Source: Gammaproteobacteria bacterium
Lineage (GTDB): Bacteria > Pseudomonadota > Gammaproteobacteria > Pseudomonadales > UBA7434
DNA length: 10,094 nucleotides
Assembly (NCBI GenBank): GCA_024280785.1
Contig: JAJRPK010000135.1
Span: forward strand, 1-10,094
Direction: 5' to 3'
Shown here: positions 1-7,690 of the stretch, in pieces
Numbering within the stretch: the stretch's first letter is position 1
Layout of the letters: the number at the start of each line of letters is the position of its first letter
Notes under the pieces: generated by a model
What the model saw: the letters and a program-made list of their open reading frames with translations, nothing else
Told to the model about the DNA's origin: nothing
Databases searched by the model: none
Translations under genes and position numbers: made by a program

Positions 1-1111
1 TGGTATAGCCTTGCTCCTTTGCCAAGCGCAATGCGGCTAAAGTATCGGCCGTTTCACCCGATTGGGAAATGGTAACCAACAAACTGTTGGGTCGAATAAA
101 AGATTTCCGGTATCGATATTCAGAAGCTATTTCAACATTACAGGAAACACCAGCAAACTCTTCAAACCAATAACGTGCTGTCATCCCCGCATGATAACTG
201 GTGCCACAAGCGATAATTTGAACGTGTTCAATTTGCGGTAATAAATCCTGTGCTTTTTCGCCAAAAGCATTATCTAACACTTTACCATTTTCTAAACGAT
301 TTTCTAAAGTCTTTTGTATAGCAATAGGCTGCTCATAAATTTCTTTCAGCATATAATGCCGAAATGCACCCTTGTCTCCCGCATCATGCGAGACTTCCGT
401 CTCCGTAATTTCTCTCAATACTGGTTTATCATCAACATCATAAATGCTAACGCCACCACGCCTGATTTCGGCAACATCACCTTCTTCGAGAAAAGAGAAT
501 CTTCGTGTCACTGGCAGTAAGGCTAATTGATCAGAAGCAACAAAGTGTTCGCCAAGCCCATAACCTATTACTAACGGGCTGCCTGAGCGGGCAACTATCA
601 GCCGACTTGAGTCGTTATTATCCATAACAACCGCACCATAGGCGCCTATGAGTTGTTTGACTGCTGCCTGTACCGCCGCTAACAATGAGCCACTATTACC
701 ATACTCAAAATCAATCAAATGACAGATGACTTCGCTGTCTGTATCCGTAACAAATTCATAGCCTTTTTGGGTCAATTCGTTTCTTAGAATTTCGTGGTTT
801 TCTATAATACCGTTGTGAACAATGGTAATTCGATCGTTTGAAACATGAGGGTGCGCATTATTTTCATTCGGCTCACCGTGAGTAGCCCAACGCGTATGAG
901 CTATGCCGGTACCTCCTGAAAGACCAATTTCTTGAACGGCGTCTGCCAAAGCTTTAACCTTGCCGACTCGACGAATCCGTACATTCTCTCCCTGCTGATT
1001 GGTGGCGGAAATACCCGCCGAATCATAGCCTCTGTACTCCAGGCGCTTTAATCCTTCTAATAGGATATCTGCAACATCACGCTGAGCTACTGCACCAACT
1101 ATTCCACACAT
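1..1111 (-). CDS. glmS: Glutamine--fructose-6-phosphate aminotransferase (isomerising), partial: C-terminus beyond window
   Basis: GlmS uses glutamine and fructose-6-phosphate to make glucosamine-6-phosphate, the first committed step of amino-sugar synthesis, in the cytoplasm. I translated the minus frame from the ATG at 1109-1111 to the window edge: 370 codons with no stop, against about 609 residues in E. coli GlmS, so roughly the last 40% lies outside. The N-terminal glutaminase domain begins Met-Cys-Gly-Ile-Val-Gly, with Cys2 as the nucleophile exposed after Met removal. It also shows RWATHG (74-79), HNG (99-101) and TDTDSEV (122-128). The first sugar-isomerase (SIS) domain follows, with CGTS (302-305) and SQSGET from residue 349. 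The start is fixed by the need for Cys2. The ribosome site is weak (GGAT about 10 nt upstream). It follows glmU by 51 nt and is probably co-transcribed. No damage is visible in the part present. Confidence 0.97.
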   Translation of the reverse strand, partial: MCGIVGAVAQRDVADILLEGLKRLEYRGYDSAGISATNQQGENVRIRRVGKVKALADAVQEIGLSGGTGIAHTRWATHGEPNENNAHPHVSNDRITIVHNGIIENHEILRNELTQKGYEFVTDTDSEVICHLIDFEYGNSGSLLAAVQAAVKQLIGAYGAVVMDNNDSSRLIVARSGSPLVIGYGLGEHFVASDQLALLPVTRRFSFLEEGDVAEIRRGGVSIYDVDDKPVLREITETEVSHDAGDKGAFRHYMLKEIYEQPIAIQKTLENRLENGKVLDNAFGEKAQDLLPQIEHVQIIACGTSYHAGMTARYWFEEFAGVSCNVEIASEYRYRKSFIRPNSLLVTISQSGETADTLAALRLAKEQGYT

Positions 1112-1162
1112 AATCGAAAATCCAAATTTTTTAGGCAGAGATTACTGACTATTTTATACTCT

Positions 1163-2527
1163 CTAAGAGCGCGGTTTGGTTGGCTTTTCCCAACCACTTA
1201 TATTTTTTTGCCGGCCTCGACCCACTGCCAAATTTTCACTTGGCACGGTTTTCGTAATGGTTGAGCCAGCAGCGACAAAACTACCGTCTTCAATTTCTAA
1301 CGGTGCTACTAATGTACTATTGGACCCAATAAATACATTGTCACCCATGACGGTCTTAAATTTATTCACACCATCATAATTACAAGTAATCGTGCCAGCT
1401 CCAATATTTGAGGCAATACCTATTTCCGTATCGCCAATATAAGAAAGATGGCTTGCTTTACTGCCCTCTCCCAAATGAGAATTCTTTATCTCAACATAAT
1501 TACCAACTTTTGCTTTCTCATCCAAACGCGTTCCCGGCCGAAGCCGGGCAAAGGGGCCAACCGAACAAGCCTTAGCAATAATTGAGTCGTGCACTACACA
1601 ATGAGAAAAAATCTCTGTGTCATCACTAATTTCAGTATCGCTTATCACGCAGTTTGCGCCTATTTTTACTCGGTTCCCTAGAATTACGCGACCAGAGAAA
1701 ACTGCGTTGACATCGATAAACACATCTTGACCTACCGTTAACTCGCCACGCACATCAATTCTAGCGGGATCCGCTAAACTAGCCCCCGCTTCCATTAATC
1801 GTTCGGCTTGCCAACCCTGATAAACCCGTTCCAGCTCAGCCTGCTGTGCGCGATTGTTAACGCCCTGCACTTCATAGTGCGACTTCGGCTGAGGTGTGTG
1901 AATCACCACATCGTCTTTAACTGCCATCTGAATAACATCCGGCAGGTAGTATTCTTGCTGAGCATTATCGTTGTTAATACGACGCAGCCATTGTTCCAGT
2001 AGCTGCTGCGGGATACACATAATGCCGGTATTCACTTCGGTGATAGCTAGCTGCTCGGACCGCGCATCTTTCTGTTCGACAATAGCCTCTACTGACCCAT
2101 TCGCGCTTCTAAGCAATCGACCATAGCCCGTAGGATCCTTCATTTCAACCGTCAAAACGGCCATACTATTATCGTCAATGCTGTCGATCATAGCTTTCAA
2201 CGTGTCGGTTTTGATCAGTGGCACATCACCATAAAGAATAAGGGTTTTTGACCCTTCGCTAAGAAGCGGCAGTGCTTGCAGCGCCGCGTGAGCCGTGCCT
2301 AACTGCTCGCTTTGTACAATATAATTGCACTTTGATCCAAGCTCCGCTTCGACCTGCTCAGAACCGTGGCCTACAACGATGTGAACGGCAACATCGCCCA
2401 GCGCTTCCGCCGCTTCAACAACATGCCGTAGCATCGCCTTGCCACCAATGGAATGTAATACTTTGGGCTTACTTGAACACATGCGAGTACCTTGACCCGC
2501 TGCGAGTATGACGACATCTATTTTCAA
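1163..2527 (-). CDS. glmU: Bifunctional GlmU: GlcN-1-P N-acetyltransferase / GlcNAc-1-P uridylyltransferase
   Basis: GlmU acetylates glucosamine-1-phosphate with acetyl-CoA and then couples it to UTP, giving UDP-GlcNAc for peptidoglycan and lipopolysaccharide. It has 454 residues, against 456 in E. coli. The N-terminal nucleotidyltransferase domain (about 1-225) shows LAAGQGTRM (8-16, with Arg15), YGDVPL (99-104, with metal-binding Asp101) and GYGR (134-137). By alignment Asn224 is the second metal ligand. The C-terminal left-handed beta-helix of hexapeptide repeats (about 250-430) carries the acetyltransferase site, with catalytic His360 in KASHLSY and GAGTITCNYDG (376-386). The start codon is TTG (2525-2527): upstream in frame there is a TAA and no ATG before it, and AGGA lies 6 nt ahead. 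The N-terminus is three residues shorter than in E. coli. It stands alone after the atp terminator, so it probably has its own promoter, and it leads into glmS. Confidence 0.97.
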   Translation of the reverse strand: MKIDVVILAAGQGTRMCSSKPKVLHSIGGKAMLRHVVEAAEALGDVAVHIVVGHGSEQVEAELGSKCNYIVQSEQLGTAHAALQALPLLSEGSKTLILYGDVPLIKTDTLKAMIDSIDDNSMAVLTVEMKDPTGYGRLLRSANGSVEAIVEQKDARSEQLAITEVNTGIMCIPQQLLEQWLRRINNDNAQQEYYLPDVIQMAVKDDVVIHTPQPKSHYEVQGVNNRAQQAELERVYQGWQAERLMEAGASLADPARIDVRGELTVGQDVFIDVNAVFSGRVILGNRVKIGANCVISDTEISDDTEIFSHCVVHDSIIAKACSVGPFARLRPGTRLDEKAKVGNYVEIKNSHLGEGSKASHLSYIGDTEIGIASNIGAGTITCNYDGVNKFKTVMGDNVFIGSNSTLVAPLEIEDGSFVAAGSTITKTVPSENLAVGRGRQKNISGWEKPTKPRS

Positions 2528-2550
2528 CGCAATTCCTGTGTAATATCCAT
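2524..2550 (-). other. Possible 8-codon upstream reading frame overlapping the glmU start
   Basis: An ATG at 2548-2550 opens a minus-strand frame coding MDITQELR and ending in TGA at 2524-2526. The stop shares two bases with the TTG start of glmU, a typical layout for translational coupling. The glmU Shine-Dalgarno AGGA lies inside it. The ATG itself has no good ribosome site. It also falls about where a transcript from the candidate promoter at 2557-2584 would begin. Such short frames arise by chance, so this is only a possibility. Confidence 0.25.
2534..2537 (-). promoter_or_regulatory. Ribosome binding site that fixes the TTG start of glmU
   Basis: On the minus strand AGGA stands 6 nt before the TTG at 2525-2527. 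The frame is closed by a TAA about nine codons upstream, with no ATG or GTG between. This is therefore the only well-placed start that keeps the LAAGxGTRM motif near the N-terminus. Confidence 0.65.
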
Positions 2551-2556
2551 CTGCTT

Positions 2557-2584
2557 ATTCTATGTTTAATAATTGATCAGCCGA
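2557..2584 (-). promoter_or_regulatory. Candidate sigma-70 promoter for glmU-glmS
   Basis: Between the atp terminator and glmU the minus strand has a -10-like TAGAAT (2557-2562, 5 of 6 to TATAAT). A poor -35-like TCGGCT (2579-2584, 3 of 6) lies 16 bp upstream. The predicted start would be near 2550. The case rests on the -10 match and on the need for a promoter after a strong terminator. Confidence 0.35.
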
Positions 2585-2597
2585 TTTATTCAGGCAT

Positions 2598-2628
2598 AAA
2601 AAAAGGGTAGCAGATGCTACCCTTTTTT
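2598..2628 (-). terminator. Intrinsic terminator of the atp operon, probably bidirectional
   Basis: A perfect 7-bp GC-containing stem (GGGTAGC paired with GCTACCC, 2605-2611 and 2616-2622) closes a 4-nt loop. It is flanked by seven A on the left and six T on the right of the plus strand. Read on the minus strand it ends in seven U, 27 nt after the atpC stop codon. The flanking A and T runs can extend the stem, and the symmetry should let it work on both strands. Confidence 0.93.
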
Positions 2629-2654
2629 AAACCTTTGAATCAAAAAGAACGAGG

Positions 2655-3074
2655 TTATTTACCCAATTTCTTTCTAATTTGGGCAATCGTGCGAAGCTGA
2701 GCTGCAGCGATCGCTAACTCCGCCGTGGCGCGAGAATAATCCAGCTCACCATTTTGATTGGCAACCGCATGCTCTGCATGTTTTTGCGCCTCAAGTGCAG
2801 CCGCTTCATCGAGATCATCTGCCCTAATAGCGGTATCAGCCAAAATCGTTACAACACTGGGCTGAACTTCTAAAAAACCGCCCGACACATAAAAGATCTG
2901 TTCTTCTTCATCAATCATCACCCGAATAGGGCCGGGCTTTAAACCCGTCAATAAAGGAGAGTGGCCAGCTGATACGCCCAAATCACCCATCATTCCGGTG
3001 GCAATGACCATATCGATAGCACCTGAGAAAACTTCTTCCTCGGCGCTGACGATGTCACATTGAATTGTTGCCAT
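2655..3074 (-). CDS. atpC: ATP synthase F1 epsilon subunit
   Basis: Epsilon binds gamma in the central rotor stalk, links it to the c-ring and can inhibit ATP hydrolysis through its C-terminal helices. It has 139 residues, the same as E. coli AtpC. The N-terminal beta-sandwich (about 1-85) carries the family motifs GDLGV (31-35), GHSPLL (37-42), SGGFLEVQP and ADTAIRADDLDE. A helical C-terminal domain (about 88-139) follows, with the conserved YSRATAELAIAAAQLR stretch and a basic end. It starts at ATG 3072-3074, 48 nt after atpD. Its ribosome site is weak, which fits the low stoichiometry (one per complex) and possible coupling to atpD translation. It is the last gene before the operon terminator. 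Confidence 0.98.
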   Translation of the reverse strand: MATIQCDIVSAEEEVFSGAIDMVIATGMMGDLGVSAGHSPLLTGLKPGPIRVMIDEEEQIFYVSGGFLEVQPSVVTILADTAIRADDLDEAAALEAQKHAEHAVANQNGELDYSRATAELAIAAAQLRTIAQIRKKLGK

Positions 3075-3122
3075 ACCTAATAAACCCGCTTATTTATTAC
3101 TCTGCTTAATTGAACCAGCTGC

Positions 3123-4520
3123 TTATAGCGTTTTCGCTTTTTCGATTGCTTCTTCAATTCCACCAACCATGTAAAACGCTTGCTCCGGCAAATGATCGTA
3201 CTCGCCTTCTAGAATTGCTTTAAAACTACTAATGGTTTCTTTTAATGAAACGTACTTACCTGGCGAGCCAGTAAAGATCTCGGCAACATGAAAAGGCTGC
3301 GACAAAAATCGTTCTACTTTACGAGCTCTGTTAACAGCTTGCTTATCATCTTCTGACAATTCATCCATGCCGAGAATTGCAATAATATCTTTCAACTCTT
3401 TATAACGCTGCAACACCGACTGCACCCCACGCGCTACATCGTAGTGCTCTTGGCCAATAATCAACGGGTCAAGCTGGCGAGACGTAGAGTCTAACGGGTC
3501 AACCGCTGGGTAAATGCCCTTTGCCGCGATGTCTCGACTCAGTACTACAGTAGAGTCCAAGTGAGCAAAAGTTGTTGCGGGAGAAGGATCTGTTAAATCG
3601 TCTGCCGGAACATATACGGCCTGAATCGACGTGATTGAACCCGTTTTAGTCGAGGTAATACGCTCTTGCAGCACACCCATTTCTTCAGCCAACGTTGGCT
3701 GATACCCTACGGCTGATGGCATTCTTCCCAACAGTGCTGATACTTCGGTTCCGGCTAAGGTATAGCGGTAGATGTTATCGATAAACAACAATACATCTTT
3801 ACCATCATCACGGAATTTTTCTGCCATGGTCAAGCCGGTAAGTGCTACTCGCAAGCGGTTTCCTGGCGGTTCATTCATCTGACCGTAAACCATCGCTACT
3901 TTTGACTGGGTGAAATCGTCGATGTTAACTACACCGGCTTCCTGCATTTCATAATAGAAATCGTTACCTTCTCGAGTTCGTTCACCCACACCTGCAAATA
4001 CAGATAAGCCCGAGTGCTTTGTCGCGATGTTATTGATCAGCTCCATCATGTTAACGGTTTTACCAACTCCAGCACCACCAAACAGTCCAACCTTACCGCC
4101 CTTGGCGAAAGGGCAGACCAGATCGATAACCTTAATTCCGGTTTCTAACAGATCGTCTGAGGCTGCAAGCTCATCATAATTTGGAGCTTTGCAATGAATT
4201 TGTGCCGTGCTGTGCTCGGCAAGAGGGCCCTTATCATCAATAGGATTACCTAATACGTCCATGATTCGGCCAAGCGTTGCTTCGCCAACAGGCACTGAAA
4301 TAGGAGAATGGGTATTATCAACCGAAAGACCTCGGCTTACTCCTTCTGACGCTCCCATAGCAATGGTACGAACAACGCCGTCACCCAACTGCTGCTGAAC
4401 TTCTAGTGTTAATGCTTTTTCAGGCACTATCAATGCGTCGTAAACACGCGGGACCGAATCTCGTGGAAATTCCACATCGATAACAGCGCCAATGATTTGT
4501 ACGATACGTCCGCTACTCAT
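3123..4520 (-). CDS. atpD: ATP synthase F1 beta subunit (catalytic)
   Basis: Beta carries the three catalytic nucleotide sites of the F1 head. At 465 residues it is close to the 460 of E. coli. Visible in order: the N-terminal beta-barrel (about 1-75), the P-loop GGAGVGKT (148-155, Lys154 and Thr155), GERTREG (179-185, containing catalytic Glu180 and Arg181), the Walker B strand ending at Asp248, the DPLDSTSRQLDP region (341-352) and the gamma-contacting DELSEDD loop (386-392). All key residues are present. The loop at 191-210 is about seven residues longer than in E. coli, in the form EAGVVNIDDFTQSK. Start ATG 4518-4520 has a strong AGAGGA site about 8 nt ahead. It follows atpG by 66 nt. Confidence 0.99.
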   Translation of the reverse strand: MSSGRIVQIIGAVIDVEFPRDSVPRVYDALIVPEKALTLEVQQQLGDGVVRTIAMGASEGVSRGLSVDNTHSPISVPVGEATLGRIMDVLGNPIDDKGPLAEHSTAQIHCKAPNYDELAASDDLLETGIKVIDLVCPFAKGGKVGLFGGAGVGKTVNMMELINNIATKHSGLSVFAGVGERTREGNDFYYEMQEAGVVNIDDFTQSKVAMVYGQMNEPPGNRLRVALTGLTMAEKFRDDGKDVLLFIDNIYRYTLAGTEVSALLGRMPSAVGYQPTLAEEMGVLQERITSTKTGSITSIQAVYVPADDLTDPSPATTFAHLDSTVVLSRDIAAKGIYPAVDPLDSTSRQLDPLIIGQEHYDVARGVQSVLQRYKELKDIIAILGMDELSEDDKQAVNRARKVERFLSQPFHVAEIFTGSPGKYVSLKETISSFKAILEGEYDHLPEQAFYMVGGIEEAIEKAKTL

Positions 4521-4586
4521 TTCGAGTTCCTCTATACTTTAATTCGTTTTAAAGATCGGCCTCTAAAACGCTTGATTCAAATCTAT

Positions 4587-5450
4587 TTAGCTAATCGCCG
4601 CAGCGCCACTTACAATCTCAGAGAGTTCCTGAGTAATAGATGCCTGGCGAGCTTTGTTATATATCAACTGCAGGTCGTCAATAATATCACCCGCGTTATC
4701 CGTTGCACTTTTCATTGCTATCATTCTAGCCGCCTGCTCACAAGCACCGTTTTCTACCACCGCTTGATAAACCAACGATTCCATATATCGAATAAACAAG
4801 CCATCTAACAATTCTCTTGCGTCGGGCTCATAAATGTAATCCCAATGGTGCTGCATGCGTTCGTCTTGCTCTGGACTTAAGGGCAGCAGTTGCTCGATAT
4901 TTGGCTCTTGTGTCATCGTGTTAACGAATTCATTGCCGACCAAATACAGTCGGTCAATTTTTCTTTTTTCGTAAATATCCAGCATTGTTTTAATGCTGCC
5001 TATCAGGTCGATAACTTCTGGGTCTTCACCTAAGTCACGCGTCGCTGCTATGACATTACCGCCATAAGAGTTAAAAAAACTTGCGCTTTTTGCACCAATG
5101 AGACAAAGATCAATCTCTACATTTTTGTCTGACCAAGCCTTCATGTTCGCGATAGCCCTTTTAAACAAATTAATGTTTAAGCCACCACAAAGGCCCCGGT
5201 CGGTAGATACAATTACATAACCAACGCGTTTAACTTCTCGTTGCTCCATAAATATATGGCGGTACTCAGGCGTCGCATTAGCTAGATGCCCAATCAGCGA
5301 TTTCATTTTTTTCGTATAAGGCTTACCTTTCGCCATACGCTCTTGTGCTTTACGCATTTTACTTGCAGCAACCATTTGCATCGCATTGGTAATTTTCTGC
5401 GTGCTGGTAATACTGGAAATCTGTGTGCGTATCTCTTTTCCGCTAGCCAT
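4587..5450 (-). CDS. atpG: ATP synthase F1 gamma subunit (rotor shaft)
   Basis: Gamma is the asymmetric coiled-coil shaft that turns inside the alpha3beta3 head and drives the conformational cycle. Its 287 residues match the E. coli length exactly. The N-terminal helix shows ITNAMQMVAASKMRKAQ (about 20-36). The Rossmann-like middle part has the TDRGLCGGLN signature near residue 90. The C-terminal helix carries ARMIAMKSATDNA and the diagnostic ITQELSEIVSGAAAI at the very end. Start ATG 5448-5450 is preceded by an AGAGAAG-type ribosome site. It lies 47 nt after atpA and 66 nt before atpD, in the standard order. No anomaly is seen. Confidence 0.99.
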   Translation of the reverse strand: MASGKEIRTQISSITSTQKITNAMQMVAASKMRKAQERMAKGKPYTKKMKSLIGHLANATPEYRHIFMEQREVKRVGYVIVSTDRGLCGGLNINLFKRAIANMKAWSDKNVEIDLCLIGAKSASFFNSYGGNVIAATRDLGEDPEVIDLIGSIKTMLDIYEKRKIDRLYLVGNEFVNTMTQEPNIEQLLPLSPEQDERMQHHWDYIYEPDARELLDGLFIRYMESLVYQAVVENGACEQAARMIAMKSATDNAGDIIDDLQLIYNKARQASITQELSEIVSGAAAIS

Positions 5451-5497
5451 ATCTTCTCTTTTACACTGTTAATTCGTCAGGATTAATCAACTGCTTG

Positions 5498-7042
5498 TTA
5501 CCAGGTTTGGGTTGATTTAAACTTCTCTAACAATTCCTTAAAGGCCTTTTCAGTGTCATCGTCCCAATTGCCGGTCTCTACAATTTTATCCAACAAACTA
5601 CCGTACTCCGAATGAGCATAAGACAGTAGCGCGTCTTCAAAATCACCAATTTTGTCGACACCAACATCTGTCAGAAAATCGTTATCGGCCGCGTAAATAA
5701 GCAGCCCCATTTCAGCAATGGATTGAGGTGAATACTGCTTTTGCTTCATAAGCTCAGTAACTCGAATACCGTGGTCTAGCTGCGCTTTTGTGGCATCATC
5801 CAAGTCAGAAGCAAACTGCGAAAACGCTGCCAATTCACGATATTGTGCCAAAGCAGTACGAATACCGCCGGATAACTTTTTCATTATTTTTGTTTGTGCT
5901 GCACCACCCACACGAGATACCGAAATGCCGGCATTCATTGCAGGACGGACGCCCGCGTTAAACAAATCTGATTCAAGGAATATTTGTCCGTCAGTGATAG
6001 AAATAACGTTAGTAGGAACAAAAGCCGATACGTCTCCCGCCTGAGTTTCAATAACAGGCAATGCGGTTAACGAACCGGTTTTACCTTTAACCTCACCGTT
6101 AGTGAATTTTTCAACGTAGTCAGGATTAACCCTTGCCGCACGCTCTAACAAACGTGAGTGAAGATAAAAAACATCACCGGGATAAGCTTCGCGACCGGGT
6201 GGTCGACGAAGTAATAATGATATTTGACGATAAGCCCATGCTTGCTTAGTCAGGTCATCGTAGATTATTAACGCGTCTTGTCCACGGTCTCTATAATATT
6301 CACCCATCGTACATGCGGCGAACGGCGCTAAGTATTGCATGGCTGCCGGATCAGATGCGGTTGCTGCAACAACAATCGTGTGATCCATTGCGCCGTGCTC
6401 TTCTAGCTTACGCACTACGGCACTAACTGACGAAGCCTTCTGGCCAATCGCTACGTAGATACACTTAATGCCCGAATCTTTCTGATTAATGATGGCATCG
6501 ATGGCAATGGCTGTTTTGCCAATCTGACGATCACCAATGATTAGCTCACGCTGGCCGCGGCCGATTGGCACCATGGCATCAATCGCCTTTAAACCGATTT
6601 GCACAGGCTGATCAACTGATTGCCTGGCGATAACCCCTGGAGCCACTTTTTCTACCGCATCGGTTAATTTGGTCTCAATGGGGCCTTTGCCATCGATTGG
6701 ATTACCTAGTGCATCGACAACTCGGCCTTGTAATTCCGGCCCGATAGGTACTTCTAAAATTCTACCGGTACAGCGACAAGACTGCCCTTCAGCAATGCTT
6801 CGATAGTCACCCATGATAACGGCACCAACAGAGTCCCGTTCAAGGTTAAGCGCTAGACCATAAATACCGCCCTCAAATTCAATCATCTCACCAAACATGG
6901 CATCAGCTAGACCATGGATACGAATGATCCCGTCGGTTACCGATACAACGGTGCCTTCATTACGCGCCTCGCTAGAAATATCTAACTTGTCGATGCGCTG
7001 CTTGATAATTTCGCTAATCTCAGATGGATTCAGCTGTTGCAT
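5498..7042 (-). CDS. atpA: ATP synthase F1 alpha subunit
   Basis: Alpha forms the non-catalytic nucleotide sites and gives the arginine finger to the beta sites. It has 514 residues, against 513 in E. coli. The N-terminal barrel includes GDGIIRIHGL-like residues (about 37-46) and CTGRILEVPIG (91-101). The P-loop is GDRQIGKT (170-177) with Lys176. PGREAYPGDVFYLHSRLLERAA (282-303) is intact, and the arginine finger is Arg377 in SVSRVGGAAQ. The P-loop has Ile174 (codon ATT) where E. coli has Thr173, an unusual change in an otherwise conserved motif. Start ATG 7040-7042 has a strong GAGGA site 7 nt ahead, and the N-terminus MQQLNPSEIS matches the family. It lies 90 nt after atpH. Confidence 0.99.
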   Translation of the reverse strand: MQQLNPSEISEIIKQRIDKLDISSEARNEGTVVSVTDGIIRIHGLADAMFGEMIEFEGGIYGLALNLERDSVGAVIMGDYRSIAEGQSCRCTGRILEVPIGPELQGRVVDALGNPIDGKGPIETKLTDAVEKVAPGVIARQSVDQPVQIGLKAIDAMVPIGRGQRELIIGDRQIGKTAIAIDAIINQKDSGIKCIYVAIGQKASSVSAVVRKLEEHGAMDHTIVVAATASDPAAMQYLAPFAACTMGEYYRDRGQDALIIYDDLTKQAWAYRQISLLLRRPPGREAYPGDVFYLHSRLLERAARVNPDYVEKFTNGEVKGKTGSLTALPVIETQAGDVSAFVPTNVISITDGQIFLESDLFNAGVRPAMNAGISVSRVGGAAQTKIMKKLSGGIRTALAQYRELAAFSQFASDLDDATKAQLDHGIRVTELMKQKQYSPQSIAEMGLLIYAADNDFLTDVGVDKIGDFEDALLSYAHSEYGSLLDKIVETGNWDDDTEKAFKELLEKFKSTQTW

Positions 7043-7132
7043 TGTCTATTCCTCAAACCTACAAATTCATTACTTTATAAATAATTTACTAGCCGCCGTA
7101 CACTCATTGCAAACGACAACACCCTAAAGACT

Positions 7133-7669
7133 TTATATAGAAAGAGCTTCCGCCAATTTCGCCAATCGACCTTTAACAGAGCCGTCAATAACAATATCCC
7201 CGGCACGAATAAGTACTCCGCCCAGCAGCGACTTATCGATCGCAGTGTTTACTTTTACTTCGCGTTGCAGCTTGTCTTTTAACGCTCCGCCAAGTTTTGC
7301 TTCTACCTCGGGATCTAATGCGAAGGCAGTACTAATACTTACTTCTACTGTGCGCTCTAAATTTGCCTTGAGCTCCAAAAAAAGCTCCGCGATGGTAGGT
7401 AATAATGCTAGCCGTTTGTTATCCGCTAAAATCACCAAAAAATTGTTAATGCCTTGGGTTAATTCTTCGCTAAGCAAATCCGTTAATACCGCAACTTGCT
7501 TTTCACCGCTAATGGTCGGTGAAGAAATAAGCCCATTAATTTTAGTGTCTGCGGCAACCGCTCCTAACGCGGCCAATTGATCGGACCAGGATTGCAAAAC
7601 TGTAGACTCTTGTGCTGCCTTAAAAATCGCTTTAGCGTAGGGACGGGCAAGCGTGCGTAATTCTGCCAT
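7133..7669 (-). CDS. atpH: ATP synthase F1 delta subunit (stator, OSCP-like)
   Basis: Delta caps the alpha3beta3 head and joins it to the b-subunit stalk. It has 178 residues, against 177 in E. coli. The N-terminal helical domain begins with the family pattern LARPYAKAIF (about 7-16), and a stretch near 78-90 reads NFLVILADNKRLALL. The C-terminal part carries the diagnostic IRAGDIVIDGSVKGRLAKLA (about 153-172). Start ATG 7667-7669 has a modest GAGA site. Only 21 nt separate it from atpF, the tightest junction in the operon, which suits coupled synthesis of the two stator proteins. Confidence 0.98.
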   Translation of the reverse strand: MAELRTLARPYAKAIFKAAQESTVLQSWSDQLAALGAVAADTKINGLISSPTISGEKQVAVLTDLLSEELTQGINNFLVILADNKRLALLPTIAELFLELKANLERTVEVSISTAFALDPEVEAKLGGALKDKLQREVKVNTAIDKSLLGGVLIRAGDIVIDGSVKGRLAKLAEALSI

Positions 7670-7690
7670 GAGTAGTCTCTATTCTGTGCG

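Noticed and set aside
314..520. Plus-strand open frame of 68 codons
   Set aside because: It lies antisense inside glmS, whose minus frame is intact and clearly homologous; composition is not protein-like and there is no ribosome site.
1112..1162. TATAAA on the minus strand between glmU and glmS, as a possible separate glmS promoter, and a possible glmS ribozyme
   Set aside because: No acceptable -35 box at the right distance, and 51 nt is too short for the glmS ribozyme, which is known from Firmicutes and not expected here.
4497..4808. Plus-strand open frame of 103 codons across the atpG-atpD junction
   Set aside because: Mostly antisense to atpG; no recognisable domain or ribosome site.
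7245..7580. Plus-strand open frame of 111 codons
   Set aside because: It is the antisense shadow of atpH, rich in Ser and low-complexity; atpH has clear family motifs over the same bases.
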